Origin: Rhyacophila brunnea
Taxonomy: Eukaryota; Arthropoda; Insecta; Trichoptera; Rhyacophilidae
Length of the DNA: 64,000 bases
Assembly (NCBI GenBank): GCA_022495005.1
Contig: JAGYXB010000508.1
Coordinates: 806,001 to 870,000, forward strand
Direction: 5' to 3'
The notes under the pieces are model-generated. The model was not told the origin of the DNA, did not search any database, and saw only the letters and a program-made list of their open reading frames with translations. The position numbers and the translations under genes were made by a program. This document shows, one piece after another, positions 10,270-19,822 of this stretch; positions within the stretch are counted from its first letter, which is position 1; every line of letters starts with the position of its first letter.

Positions 10270-10640
10270 ATATGGGCACATCGGTTTATGGTTTGCATTA
10301 CAATAAGTGAGTGATAATATTAAAAACCTTTGAAGAAAAAATATGATTTACGATGTTTCATAGCAATGCAAGCAGTGCAGTGCACTTGTATGATGTTAGA
10401 CCAGCCGCCGCTGGTGGTAATATCGATTTTCAAAAAATATGTAGCATTGATCTATGCATTACATTTGTAGAAAGTGTGTTAATGCTAGTGTATTATTTAT
10501 TATGTAACTCATCTATCCAAATCAAATCATTCCCTGTGTAAACGCGTCAGTATGAGCAGTCTATAGAACAATGACAGGTCATCCATAGACAACAACAGGA
10601 GGGGCAGAAAAAGTAGGACCAGTCGTTGTGAATGTATGGG
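10270..10640 (+). repeat. Dispersed repeat R1, copy with CCAGCCGCCGCTG core
   Basis: Bases 10285-10410 match the reverse complement of 28480-28620 (GCAATGCAAGCAGTGCAGTG-like, then ACCAGCCGCCGCTG). Bases 10410-10640 match the reverse complement of 19080-19320 and 18750-18945 (AATGACAGGTCATCC, ACGCGTCAGTATGA). So two repeat modules meet at the CCAGCCGCCGCTGG palindrome. Confidence 0.7.
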
Positions 10641-11157
10641 CTTTCTACTCGAGTCAGCAATGGATAGCAATGGATAATCATAACTTTTGACAGCTCGATT
10701 TTTTTTCGTTCGTTGATCAGTAGCAGAGCATAGACAAATCGGATGATTTATTGTCCTCGGACTTTTGGCTCGCCAATGGAGCGCCGGCAAAAGTTCGGCA
10801 CCAACAAACCACTTTTGCCAAAGATTGAGAAAACGTCAACAACTTTGACTGTTGTGGTTTTTTTTAAATGATTTGTGAGTTCATAATAATACGCAAATTA
10901 GTGTGTTTTAAAAGATTTATCTAGTTTAAATGAATACCTAGTCACTTTTCAAAACTATCGAATTTTAACAATTTTATTTTGTCCGTACAATAGTGGTAAT
11001 TGCCATATTACATATTATCTATGATTCGATCTGGCAGCACTGCATACCATAGGGCATAGAGATAGGCCATACTTAAATTTGACAGATTTGAGATTTACGA
11101 AAGGCTCCATTCATTATTTCAATTCGTTCACGAAAAGATTATAGGTATTTAGTGAAA
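10641..11157. promoter_or_regulatory. Upstream region and probable 5' UTR of RTRAF
   Basis: No ORF. The last 60 bases before the ATG at 11158 probably hold the transcription start. I see no convincing TATA box at the right spacing; the exact start is not resolved. Confidence 0.35.
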
Positions 11158-11218
11158 ATGCTTAAGAGAAAATTCAGCGCTCTAAATCACCCAAATCCAA
11201 ATGACTTCAATGTACATG
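11158..11218 (+). CDS. RTRAF: RTRAF exon 1
   Basis: Start ATG follows AGTGAAA; 20 codons plus one base, donor CATG|GTAAGAAA. Joined to exon 2 it makes the Asp of NVHDEAEF. Confidence 0.92.
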
Positions 11219-14070
11219 GTAAGAAATATGTAAGATTCTTAATCATTCACTGTTTTTACAAGATTTACCCGGTATTAATGTTTGTCAAACATCCAGATGA
11301 AGCTGAATTTCGAAGTGCTGTTATTTGGCTGGAAGACCAAAAAATTAGACACTACAAGATAGAAGAACGAGAAGGTCTGAGACAAATGAATGTCCCAGAA
11401 TGGGTAAACGCTTTTGCAACTTACCTAAATGATATGAGTTGCCCTGTGATAAATGAATCTCCTGCTGAACAATTGACATGGTTAGCATCCTACGCTGTGC
11501 GGTTGGAATATGCCGACAATGGTCTGAAAATATTCACTTTTATTTCTTTCCTTCATATTTACCATGATTTCACTTAAGAATTTATTTGGCGAAAAAAGCC
11601 TTAGGATCTTCTGTAATCTTACAAAATATAACATAACTGATTGAATAAGGTTTGGTAATTCTTAACATTTACAGCTACCAATTATAATGCTGCACTAGCT
11701 GAAAGAACTCGTAAGAAAACATCTGTACCAAATGTTACTTCAACAAATCCTTTGGATAATCTTGACTGTAAGTAAATGATTATCCTTTGTAAAGTAAGCT
11801 TTTAATCTATTGTTTTATTAATTCTCTCTTTAGCTGGCACTAGTTTGAAATTAGCAATGACCGAGTGGGAGAATAAATACGGCAGTTAGTGCCATGTGTT
11901 TATATGGTGACACATACGTTTGCTGAAGAATACACAATAATTATCTTCTCTATTGGCTGCCACTTACTGTCTTAAATAATTATACATTAATTACACAAAC
12001 TCGTGTTTGTAATTATCTCAAAACACTTCTGAGAAAATATATTATAACCAATAGAAAAAATCTTTTTTGAAAAAAGTAAGATGCAGGAATCGAACCTGCA
12101 TCTCTCGAGAGTATTATAAGAGTCATTAGTTAAATTTTGATGTAATTAAGTATGATACCTTTAGCATAGTGGTATATGTGCGTGGGCACGAGACCTAAGA
12201 GATGCAGGTTCGTTTCATAAAAGATTTTTTCTATTGGTTATAATATATTTTCTCAGTGTTTTCAAAATTATGTATGTTCAATAATACATTCTTAAATCTT
12301 GTGAATTATTCGTTGAATAAATAAAGTCCTTAATTAAAGATTATCATAAGCAATCATTAACTTAAAATAATATTGATTGTATGCAATGATTCACCTACCG
12401 CTTAACCCTGTTTGATTAATCACAGTGCATTGCCTGTCTCGAATCAGTTTCAAAATGACCATTTTTCATGATGAAAGTCCTAGTGCACATAGCTCCATCA
12501 CCGATGGACTCCTAACTTGATTGAATGAGTTTTCGAAAATGTATGTTTACAAGAAATAATCCAAAAATACTATAATTTTGAAGGATTCGAAAAGAAAAAT
12601 GTTCAGTGTACTATAGTTTTTTCAAAATATTGTAATTTTTACATCTTTATATTAAAATCAGCATTATAAAAATATGATTACACTGCTTTCCATGATGTAC
12701 AAGTGAACAGTTGACGCGGTGTATAACACGTTTTCAAATTAAAACTACTCAGGTGTCAAAACCAGAATTAAAAAGTTGAAAATGAAGTTAGTGATCAAAT
12801 AAATGTAAACATTTTGATATTGGATAGGTTAGAATTCAGGGTTTCCCAAACTGTCTCTACGATAGAACACTTCGCAAATCCTGAAATTTTAACGGAACAG
12901 TCGCGCGTATCCTTTCAAAACGCATATATATTTGGATGCAGCGACCGGCGAGCCGGTATAGGAATGACTACTTCGTATGTGTGCATATGCATTCTGGCAT
13001 CTTTGACTTGCAGCCCGAGACGCATGCGATTTGTTGTTAGCAGCACTAGATGTATTTTTCAAACTAAAAAGTTGCATTCGACCAATGTGCAGAGCTCCGC
13101 GTTGGTAATGCGTTTTTTGTGAATAACGGTGACGTCACATCGAGGTATTTGACACATTGCAGACAAGATGAGTTTTGATAGTGATTCAAAATTATATTTC
13201 ATTATCAGGTCAGATGGCCGGTAAATGTTGACTCGTTTGTGTAATTAGTGATGGTAATTAATTGAACTTATGTTCCCATGATAGAATCATATTCTAATAG
13301 TTTTTTTTAAACAAAATGTTGATAGCTGTTTCAGACCATGTTCAGAATAATCTTTCAGTAATTTATTGTGCTGATCTATGCAAAAAGCATAAATTAAAAT
13401 GATTCAGATGAGAATTTCATACAAAATATTAGATCACAAGTCCTTAACTTTTTGACAACTTTCATGTGTATTATTTATATACTAGTGTGTGTTGTTAGTA
13501 TCAAAGAATAGCTTAAGTTAGTTTTACGGCTCAATGCCGATTTATTGTTTTAATATTATCTTTTTCAGAAATCATTGTTATACAAGGTGGTCATCCGATG
13601 CCAGAATGAACAGAGAATAAAATAATTAGATGCTGCATTGATGCAATTCGTGTGATGTGCAAATAATAAACAGTATCTTCATGCGTAGCGGTTTTCTAGC
13701 AATCATACACTGCTGCTTCTGGTAATTGTTATAGCACAAGAATTTAATTTATTGGTTAATGTTTATTACAGTCACGAGCGAAGACTTTACATCGGGCGTT
13801 GCCGAATTGGCGGCGATGGCTTGTGTCGGGCCTCACCCTGATCCCAGAGTTCGTCTCAGCGGTTTGGCGACTGTCTTGAAGACTGCACCGCATCCCAGCC
13901 CCACCTCCAAAAATAATGAATCTGTCAACAACCGCTCTGATGTTTTGCAGTTGCTGTTTATATCAGAGCTGAGATCTTTGCAAACCTCCATAAACGAAGC
14001 ATTGGTTGCAGTCCAAAAAATAACCGCCGACCCGCGTACTGATACAACTCTCGGAAAAGTTGGCTTTTAA
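11158..14070 (+). CDS. RTRAF: RTRAF (hCLE/C14orf166) orthologue, four exons
   Basis: Encodes a 225-residue protein (human family member 244 residues) related to RTRAF. That protein belongs to the tRNA-splicing ligase complex with RTCB, DDX1 and FAM98 and acts in RNA transport and transcription. Exons: 11158-11218, 11297-11521, 11675-11767, 13772-14070; all borders are GT..AG and the phases agree (1,1,1). Key matches: MLKRKFSALNHPNPNDFNV at the N-terminus, VIWLEDQKIRHYKIEE, WLASYAVRLEYADN and the C-terminal ELRSLQTSINEALVAVQ, then ADPRTDTTLGKVGF. The middle is shorter than in human. Intron 3 (2 kb) holds SINE-like inverted repeats and an extra splice-like exon with a stop at 11834-11889. Frame is intact, so the gene is probably functional. 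Confidence 0.93.
11297..11521 (+). CDS. RTRAF: RTRAF exon 2
   Basis: Acceptor ACATCCAG|AT. The best conserved part (IWLEDQKIRHYKIEEREG, QLTWLASYAVRLEYADN). Donor AATG|GTCTGA, a weaker GT site but required by frame. Confidence 0.9.
11675..11767 (+). CDS. RTRAF: RTRAF exon 3
   Basis: Acceptor ATTTACAG|CT, donor GACT|GTAAGT. Codes TNYNAALAERTRKKTSVPN and NPLDNLD, matching the human linker ending PLINLD. Confidence 0.85.
12020..12275. repeat. Inverted pair of tRNA-derived SINE heads
   Basis: Two copies in opposite orientation share about 65 bp (12031-12110 and 12199-12258; GATTTTTTCTATTGGTTATA on + in the second). Each carries a B-box-like GATGCAGGTTCG. The second copy also has an A-box-like TAGCATAGTGGTATATGTG. 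They form a long potential hairpin inside RTRAF intron 3. Confidence 0.6.
12276..13771. other. Rest of RTRAF intron 3
   Basis: Mostly AT-rich. About 12838-13140 is GC-richer, starting CAGGGTTTCCCAAACTG, a hAT-like terminus; no partner end was found. No exon recognised. Confidence 0.4.
13772..14070 (+). CDS. RTRAF: RTRAF exon 4 (terminal)
   Basis: Acceptor TTTATTACAG|TC. Codes TSEDFTSGVAELAAMACVG through LGKVGF and the TAA stop at 14068-14070. The last 40 residues are close to the human C-terminus. Confidence 0.92.
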
Positions 14071-14123
14071 CTATACATGTTCAATTTGTTTTTTTTTTAA
14101 TGTGACATTGTGATTTGTACTTG

Positions 14124-14129
14124 AATAAA
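14124..14129 (+). terminator. Polyadenylation signal AATAAA of RTRAF
   Basis: AATAAA 54 bases after the stop codon, followed by a T-rich stretch. Confidence 0.75.
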
Positions 14130-15267
14130 GATTGTACGATTTATAATTTTTGATGTTTTAATATCCTCCTATTATTATTTTTTTACCTTCAAAACGCTGA
14201 TGAATTTACTATTCAGTTATTTTGGAAAAATATTGGTTTTTGGATATTTTTGAATAATTGCAATGGTTTTGTCGCATGCAGGGACGGTGAACACAGTATT
14301 ATTTTGACTAATGAAAAATCATTACATTTCATAGTCAAGAGGCATGCTTTTGTGACCTGTATACCATCCCCCATTGATCGAGGGGGAAATAGTCGCGATA
14401 AGTGAAATTTCACGATCAACGAGGGATTTGAAAATTAAAATATAAAAATGAATAAACTAAACAAAATAAATGTCATACATGAAATTTAATAAAAGTAATA
14501 TAACTGCAATAAACTGAAAAAATAACGTTTGCAAAAAAGAATCTTTATACAGTAGTTTACCCTGCCTGTTTACTAATTATAACTATCTAATATTCTGGTA
14601 GACAGGTGTGATTCCACCCCCTATGACGATTCCTTGGACATGGAACATTAAGTTTGGTATAAAAAATGATGAGAAATCAAAAAAACACTCATTAAGGTTA
14701 TCTGTATTTTAAATATTTTTATGGCTGATTCCTTGCACACAAACGTGTAATCAAAATTAACATGGAACTCATACGGTGGGTGTATGTGATGGCAAAGAAC
14801 TAGGAAAAATCAAAGGAATTAGGGGAAGCCTTCATGCAACAATGGATTGGTTCTGGATGATGATACAATCAATATATTGCTTGGAAACTAATAAAAATCA
14901 GATAGAATCAAAAATCGTAGATATTTTTATGTTATTATAGCCATTAACAGGACCAATATTGATAAAATATAATACTTATGAGAAGATTTTAATTAAACAG
15001 TATAATATATTCGCATATGAACGATTCAATGTTTGAATGGTGGCCAGGCAAATATTCTTGCGATTCCGAATGCTGTGAATCCTGAAAAAAAGATTAAAAA
15101 AAATATGTTAATCTCCCAAATAACATCAATTAGGTATATTAAATTCAATGGGTTGGTTAATTAGTCAATATTTATTTTGGTTGTATACTTTTTCCTTAAG
15201 AAGGCACGTCACCACCCACAGGGCTGTTTTCGTGGTTTCAATTTTGGTAATTTTATAGTACTCTATA
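14130..15267. other. Intergenic AT-rich DNA
   Basis: No gene, RNA or repeat that I can support. A short hairpin TCCCCCATTGATCGAGGGGGA lies at about 14368. Confidence 0.4.
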
Positions 15268-16596
15268 CAGTGCTCCGCAACTTTTCTCACCCACGGCACA
15301 CCAAAGGTCTTCCCAGAATTCCGCGGCACACCACACGTAAAATAATTTATACACCAAAACATGGACCCCACAGGATCTTTGGCGGGCCCCCTACCTATCG
15401 CTAAGGTTAAAGACAGTGTGATAGCATGATGTTCGAAGTAAAATTAATGGTATTGATCGTATGTTTAGCGATTTTTTTGTATTTATGAACACATTCACTT
15501 GAATGATGGTTAGTTGTTGGGTTAAGAATAATTATTTGTCGAGTATTGACATAATAATAAGAAATTGTATCCTACAATCGCATGTTTTAAAATATTAATA
15601 CCAGCATAGTAAAATAGCGCCGAAGGTGACTTTTTTTTACTATTAGAACAAATTTGTAATTTGTGTTTAGCTCACTTATCTTGTTGACCTGCCGCGCCGG
15701 CCCCCCAGGCTAGAGCCCTGTCAGCTCCCCCTTGTAGGGGCCATTCACCAAAATTACAATAATTTATGTTTTTTTATTTGATAAATTGTTAAATATACAA
15801 ACATAACACAACGAAGAACTAATTAAGAACGAACTAAATAAAGAATATTTCCATGTATTTGTATTATCAATATAATAACTAATTAATGTGATAACTGAGC
15901 TTGTGCCAATCAACCTAAATGTTTTATACATTTTGACTTAATATTTGAAAGAGCAACCCGAAGTTCTCGGTCAAGATCCTTCAAACAAGACTACTGATTA
16001 TTTTTATTGATAACTTAGTTGAAAAACTTTGCTCATCTAGGTCCTAGATAATATGTCGTAGAAAACGCTGAACTGCGATAGCCTTGTCGGAAATCCGAGG
16101 ATATTCTTTATTATCTGAAATCCAGAAAATAGCCAATGGAACATCGGCGAAGTTCAGTTTTAGCTTCCCGTCGTTTCTCAATTCAACCAATTCCTCTCGA
16201 ATTTATAGGGAAAGCGCTTCTATAGAATTTTTGGGATTGGTTGCAAAAGTCGTATTGATTGTATGAAAGTAATGATGAAATCTCTTTTGCAGCAAAGTAA
16301 AATGTTTTTGAAACGGATTCAAAATTAATTGTTTGTTGTCAATGGTGTTCTAGCAGGTCGTTTGGTACATTTGTAGAGATCCTAACTCCTTCTAATTTAT
16401 CAGAGCATGTCAATATATTTTTATTCTGACCTTGCATTGTTTTATTAAATTCATGCAGGTGCTCAAATATATTACCAGCCATGTATGCAAATTTGGTTAT
16501 TAGGTAAGTAAGTAGGTATATACAAAATTATTTTTTGGGAGCTATGCACCGCGGCACACCTAGCATCGTCTCGCGGCACACCGTTGCGGAGCACTG
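15268..16596 (-). mobile_element. hAT element (1.33 kb) with decayed transposase
   Basis: Ends are inverted repeats CAGTGCTCCGCAAC...GTTGCGGAGCACTG, followed inward by CGGCACACC words. CTCTATA stands directly outside both ends, a 7-bp (decayed 8-bp) target duplication. The - strand interior encodes a broken ZBED/GTF2IRD2-like hAT transposase C-terminus. Confidence 0.82.
16020..16500 (-). pseudogene. hAT transposase remnant
   Basis: Reading the - strand from 16500, one finds an HLHEFNKTMQGQNKNI-like stretch. After stops and shifts comes LVELRNDGKLKLNF, then FWISDNKEYPRISDKA, the conserved motif before the hAT dimerisation region. Several stops; inactive. Confidence 0.7.
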
Positions 16597-16644
16597 CTCT
16601 ATAATATAGTCACTGTGGTTAATGTAATTTGAGAGCAAAACTAA

Positions 16645-16812
16645 CATAATAGCGCCTGCACACGTGCGTGATTTACTTGCACCAAGTGTGTATTTTTAAA
16701 CTATCGCGATAATAACTATTTACACGTAAAAGTCCTGACCGTCTCTCCAATCTCATTCTTCAAGTGTAAGAGAGACACGATGTAGTCATTCTATGGTGCT
16801 TCTTGACAGGTT
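16645..16812 (+). repeat. MITE M-CGCC, degraded copy
   Basis: Matches the reverse complement of 26205-26375 (AATAGCGCCTG, TTTACACGTAAAAGT, CTGTCTCTCCAATCTCA-like words). Termini partly lost. Confidence 0.6.
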
Positions 16813-16851
16813 CGTAGATAATTTATGTTCTTTTCATCAATAAATAAAAAC

Positions 16852-16999
16852 GGTACTGTTCAGTTGTCAGGAATACAGCGGAAAACACATTTTGAAAATT
16901 ATTTGTTAGTTTGGGTTAGGTTAACCTAACAAATAATCCAGTTTATCGGCTATTTTCAAAATGTGTTTTCCGCTGGATTCCTGATAATCGAACAGTACC
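16852..16999. repeat. 148-bp palindromic MITE
   Basis: Nearly perfect long inverted repeat. The ends GGTACTGTTC/GAACAGTACC continue inward through CAGCGGAAAACACATTTTG. The centre holds GTTAGGTTAACCTAAC. No coding capacity. Confidence 0.8.
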
Positions 17000-17770
17000 C
17001 CATAAAAACTATGAAGATGTATGGGGTTTCTTGAATACACACTATTACCTAAAAATTAGATGTCCCGTTTTGAGGAAAAAAATAAATGGTCACGTTAGGT
17101 TTAACCTACTGAAAAACAACCAACACAATGAGATCCCCGGGGTTCCAGCGGCTAGCTCAGGTGTCCATCGAACCCCGGATTCACAAAAAAAAAGAAATTT
17201 TCAAACGGTTGGAGTGTAAATAAAACTCGGTCTTTCGTGCTCGTAACGTGGTCTTCTTATATTTTCTTAATTTTTAGTTTTACAAATTATATTTGGGATT
17301 TTTACAGTTGTAGTCGTCAGGTCCGTACCTATCGGAAAGGGGACGCTTACTGCCTTTTCTTTTCTTTCTTCAAATCTCGCGTACCTACGCCGTCCAACAA
17401 AAAGGACTCTCGTGATTGGCCAAATTTTATCGCCTGATTTTGATTTGACGAATCACGAGGACCACCTCGGCGCAGGCGCGCAGGGATTTTTACGTTGCCG
17501 GCAAGCGCGGCAAAATTTATTATATTTAAATACTTATATTTAGTCTTAAAATTATCTCTTTCATACATGATCATTTATACATTTTAAATTAAATTAAATT
17601 TATCTTAATTACACCTCCGCCCAATATGTGATTTTCACACACCGGACGAAGGCCCTTACTTATAAATAAAAAATACTTACGTGGTTGAGCAAGGAATCAG
17701 ATTAGATGTTTTATGAAGCCGTTTCTAGAGGTCAGGGTTACGTTTCGACTTGAGCTACTAAATGATTATT
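17000..17770. other. Intergenic DNA
   Basis: No supported gene. GC-richer short stretches at about 17125-17190 and 17390-17515 are unexplained. Confidence 0.35.
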
Positions 17771-17964
17771 TTACACCGGGAGAAGCCCGCCTGTAACAGG
17801 GGTGTATCAACAACTTACCTACTTAGTAGGTTGTTGGGTTTTTGGTCTCAAAAGACCACAAAATCGATACGGAGTACTATAAATTACTTAATTTTTTTAG
17901 CTATTAAGATAATAATATTAACATTGGAGTAAATTTGCTAAGCATAATACCTTTACGTCAGTTT

Positions 17965-18237
17965 TTACAAGGGTTTACTCTGGTCTGGTTCAGAATATAG
18001 ATACCTAGTAGAATATAAGACTACAGGAAACGTATTTATATAGGTATATTTAATAAAAGAACTAGCTGAACGAGGAAATTTACCAATTCCGACAACTGAA
18101 ATGACAGACTTTCCCAATTTGGTCGGATTTCGTTTTGCTTGATATCCCATATATCCCCCGATGCCTATTAATCCGGTTCCACTTATCAGCCTGCAACCAA
18201 GACAGTCTCGGTCTCTGCTTGTTATAATAGAAGTCAT
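17965..18237 (-). CDS. Probable DMAC1/TMEM261-like (DUF4536) mitochondrial protein
   Basis: The - strand frame from the Met at 18237 starts MTSIITSRDRDCLGCRLISG and continues through GTGLIGIGGYMGYQAKRNP and TKLGKSVISVVGIG. The CxxC pair followed by a hydrophobic Gly-rich helix resembles DMAC1/TMEM261, a small inner-membrane protein needed to assemble the distal membrane arm of complex I. The frame as written runs to 17965 (about 90 codons), but its last third does not look conserved. A donor GGAATTG|GTAAAT at 18084 and an acceptor GTTACAG at 17791 could instead give a short second exon ending near 17771. Upstream Met at 18270 is possible. Identification rests on motif resemblance only. Confidence 0.5.
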   Translation of the reverse strand: MTSIITSRDRDCLGCRLISGTGLIGIGGYMGYQAKRNPTKLGKSVISVVGIGKFPRSASSFIKYTYINTFPVVLYSTRYLYSEPDQSKPL

Positions 18238-18299
18238 TGTATAAATTAAATTTTTGTTGTATTTACACAAGCATTTATTAGTAAAATTATAGTGCCAAC

Positions 18300-18740
18300 T
18301 GGTATTTTAAGAGATATAAATATTTTAATTAGGTTATATATTACGGCAGTAGACAATTTTTGTTTTTATGCAATGCTGAATGCATAGATGATAGATGGAA
18401 TATACCATAGACTGAATATAAGATGAGTTGCCAGCCATTCAAACAGGTTTCCTATTTTCCCATTTTTTCATAGACTAATATCGTGCATCTCCGTAGCGTG
18501 CCCACCAGTGATGCCAACCGTACTATAATTATGGTACTTGTTCTATAATTTTGGCCCGCGTACTATGTACGATATAAAAGTCCGAAAGCACTATAATTTT
18601 GAATTTATGGAAAATACCTTCTGAATTTTGCCTAAAAAAAGGTTTCGTTCATCCCTTTACGTGTAATTTCTTGAAAATGCAGAAAAGTGTTGGTCATTCA
18701 ACGCATACCGCATATTTTTTCCCGCCCATCCCGTTTTTTG
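18300..18740. other. Intergenic DNA
   Basis: Contains CCAGTGATGCCAACCGTACT at about 18505, a hAT-like terminal word, and repeated TACTATAATT words also seen near 12570. No gene. Confidence 0.35.
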
Positions 18741-18747
18741 TAGGTAT

Positions 18748-18960
18748 ATGGCGGATGACCTGTCATTGTTCTATAGATAGAGTGATCATACTGACGCGTC
18801 TGTCGTGTTCACACATGGAATGGTTTGATTTGGATAGATGAGTTACATGATAAATAATACAATAATATTAACACACCTTCTACAAATGTAATGCATATAG
18901 ATCAATGCTACATATTTTTTGAAAATCGATATTACCACCGGTTTTTGTGTAGGTAAGGTA
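18748..18960 (-). repeat. Dispersed repeat R1, partial copy
   Basis: Shares GGATGACCTGTCATTGTTCT, ACTGACGCGT and ATATTACCACCGGTTTTTGT with the copies at 10.4 kb (inverted) and 19.1 kb (direct). Confidence 0.7.
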
Positions 18961-19079
18961 GGTAAAAATTATTATCTTTTCAAAATATGTGTATGTATGA
19001 AAAGAAAAAGAGAAACAAGTCGTAAAAACGATAAAATGAGTTGAATGTGCCAAATTAACCACAGCCATTGCCGACTCAA

Positions 19080-19520
19080 GTAGAAAGCCGATATATTCAC
19101 AACGACTGGTCCTACTTTTTCGCCCCTCCCGTTGTTGTCTACGGATGACCTGTCATTGTTCTATAGAGTGCTCATACTGACGCGTTTACACAGGGAATGA
19201 TTTGATTTGGATAGATGAGTTACATGATAAATAATACACTAGCATTAACACACTTTCTACAAATGTAATGCATAGATCAATGCTACATAAATTTAGGAAA
19301 TCAATATTACCACCGGTTTTTGTGTGAAGTACTGGTTTGACTTTGACAGCTGATGAATAACAGGAATGTATATTATTTATAAATAACACTGCTAGTTAAT
19401 ATATTTGATTTGAGATTTTTTTATAATTCATTTTGAAACGAGAAAGGGCAAATCAATATGTCAATCAATCTGGGATCTGATTTTGACAGCTGAACAGTGG
19501 ACAACTCGTTGCCCAACACA
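19080..19520 (-). repeat. Dispersed repeat R1, longest copy
   Basis: Contains both modules of the family: the part shared with 10410-10640 and 18748-18960, then after ACCACCGGTTTTTGTG the part shared with 5478-5695. It gives the best outline of the repeat (about 430 bp). Another module at 28480-28625 matches only 10285-10410. Confidence 0.7.
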
Positions 19521-19822
19521 ATCATCACGATTTTCTTTATTCCTCAAAATATTATTCTCTCTTCTATGTAAATAAATTATTCTTTATTGGTAGGTAATTC
19601 AAAATTTATAATCATGACATTATTTGGAGAGTAAATTGCACTGATGACCAATTTCTTATCAGAATATTAATTTATGAAATCAGGGCTATTCGAGTAGACA
19701 AGTACATAATATAATGTTAAGCGACAAAATACTATTAAACAGATTTATACAGAATAGGTACTGATTTCTCAAAGAATTGTTAAAACAAATTGTATGAAAT
19801 AATAATGGAATAATCATTGTTC

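Noticed and set aside
12814..13122. 102-codon + frame in RTRAF intron 3
   Set aside because: Overlaps a hAT-like terminal sequence; composition explains the lack of stops and no homology is apparent.
17630..17800. Repeated short boxes suggesting a riboswitch or attachment site
   Set aside because: No second copy and no conserved fold; the setting is an animal genome.
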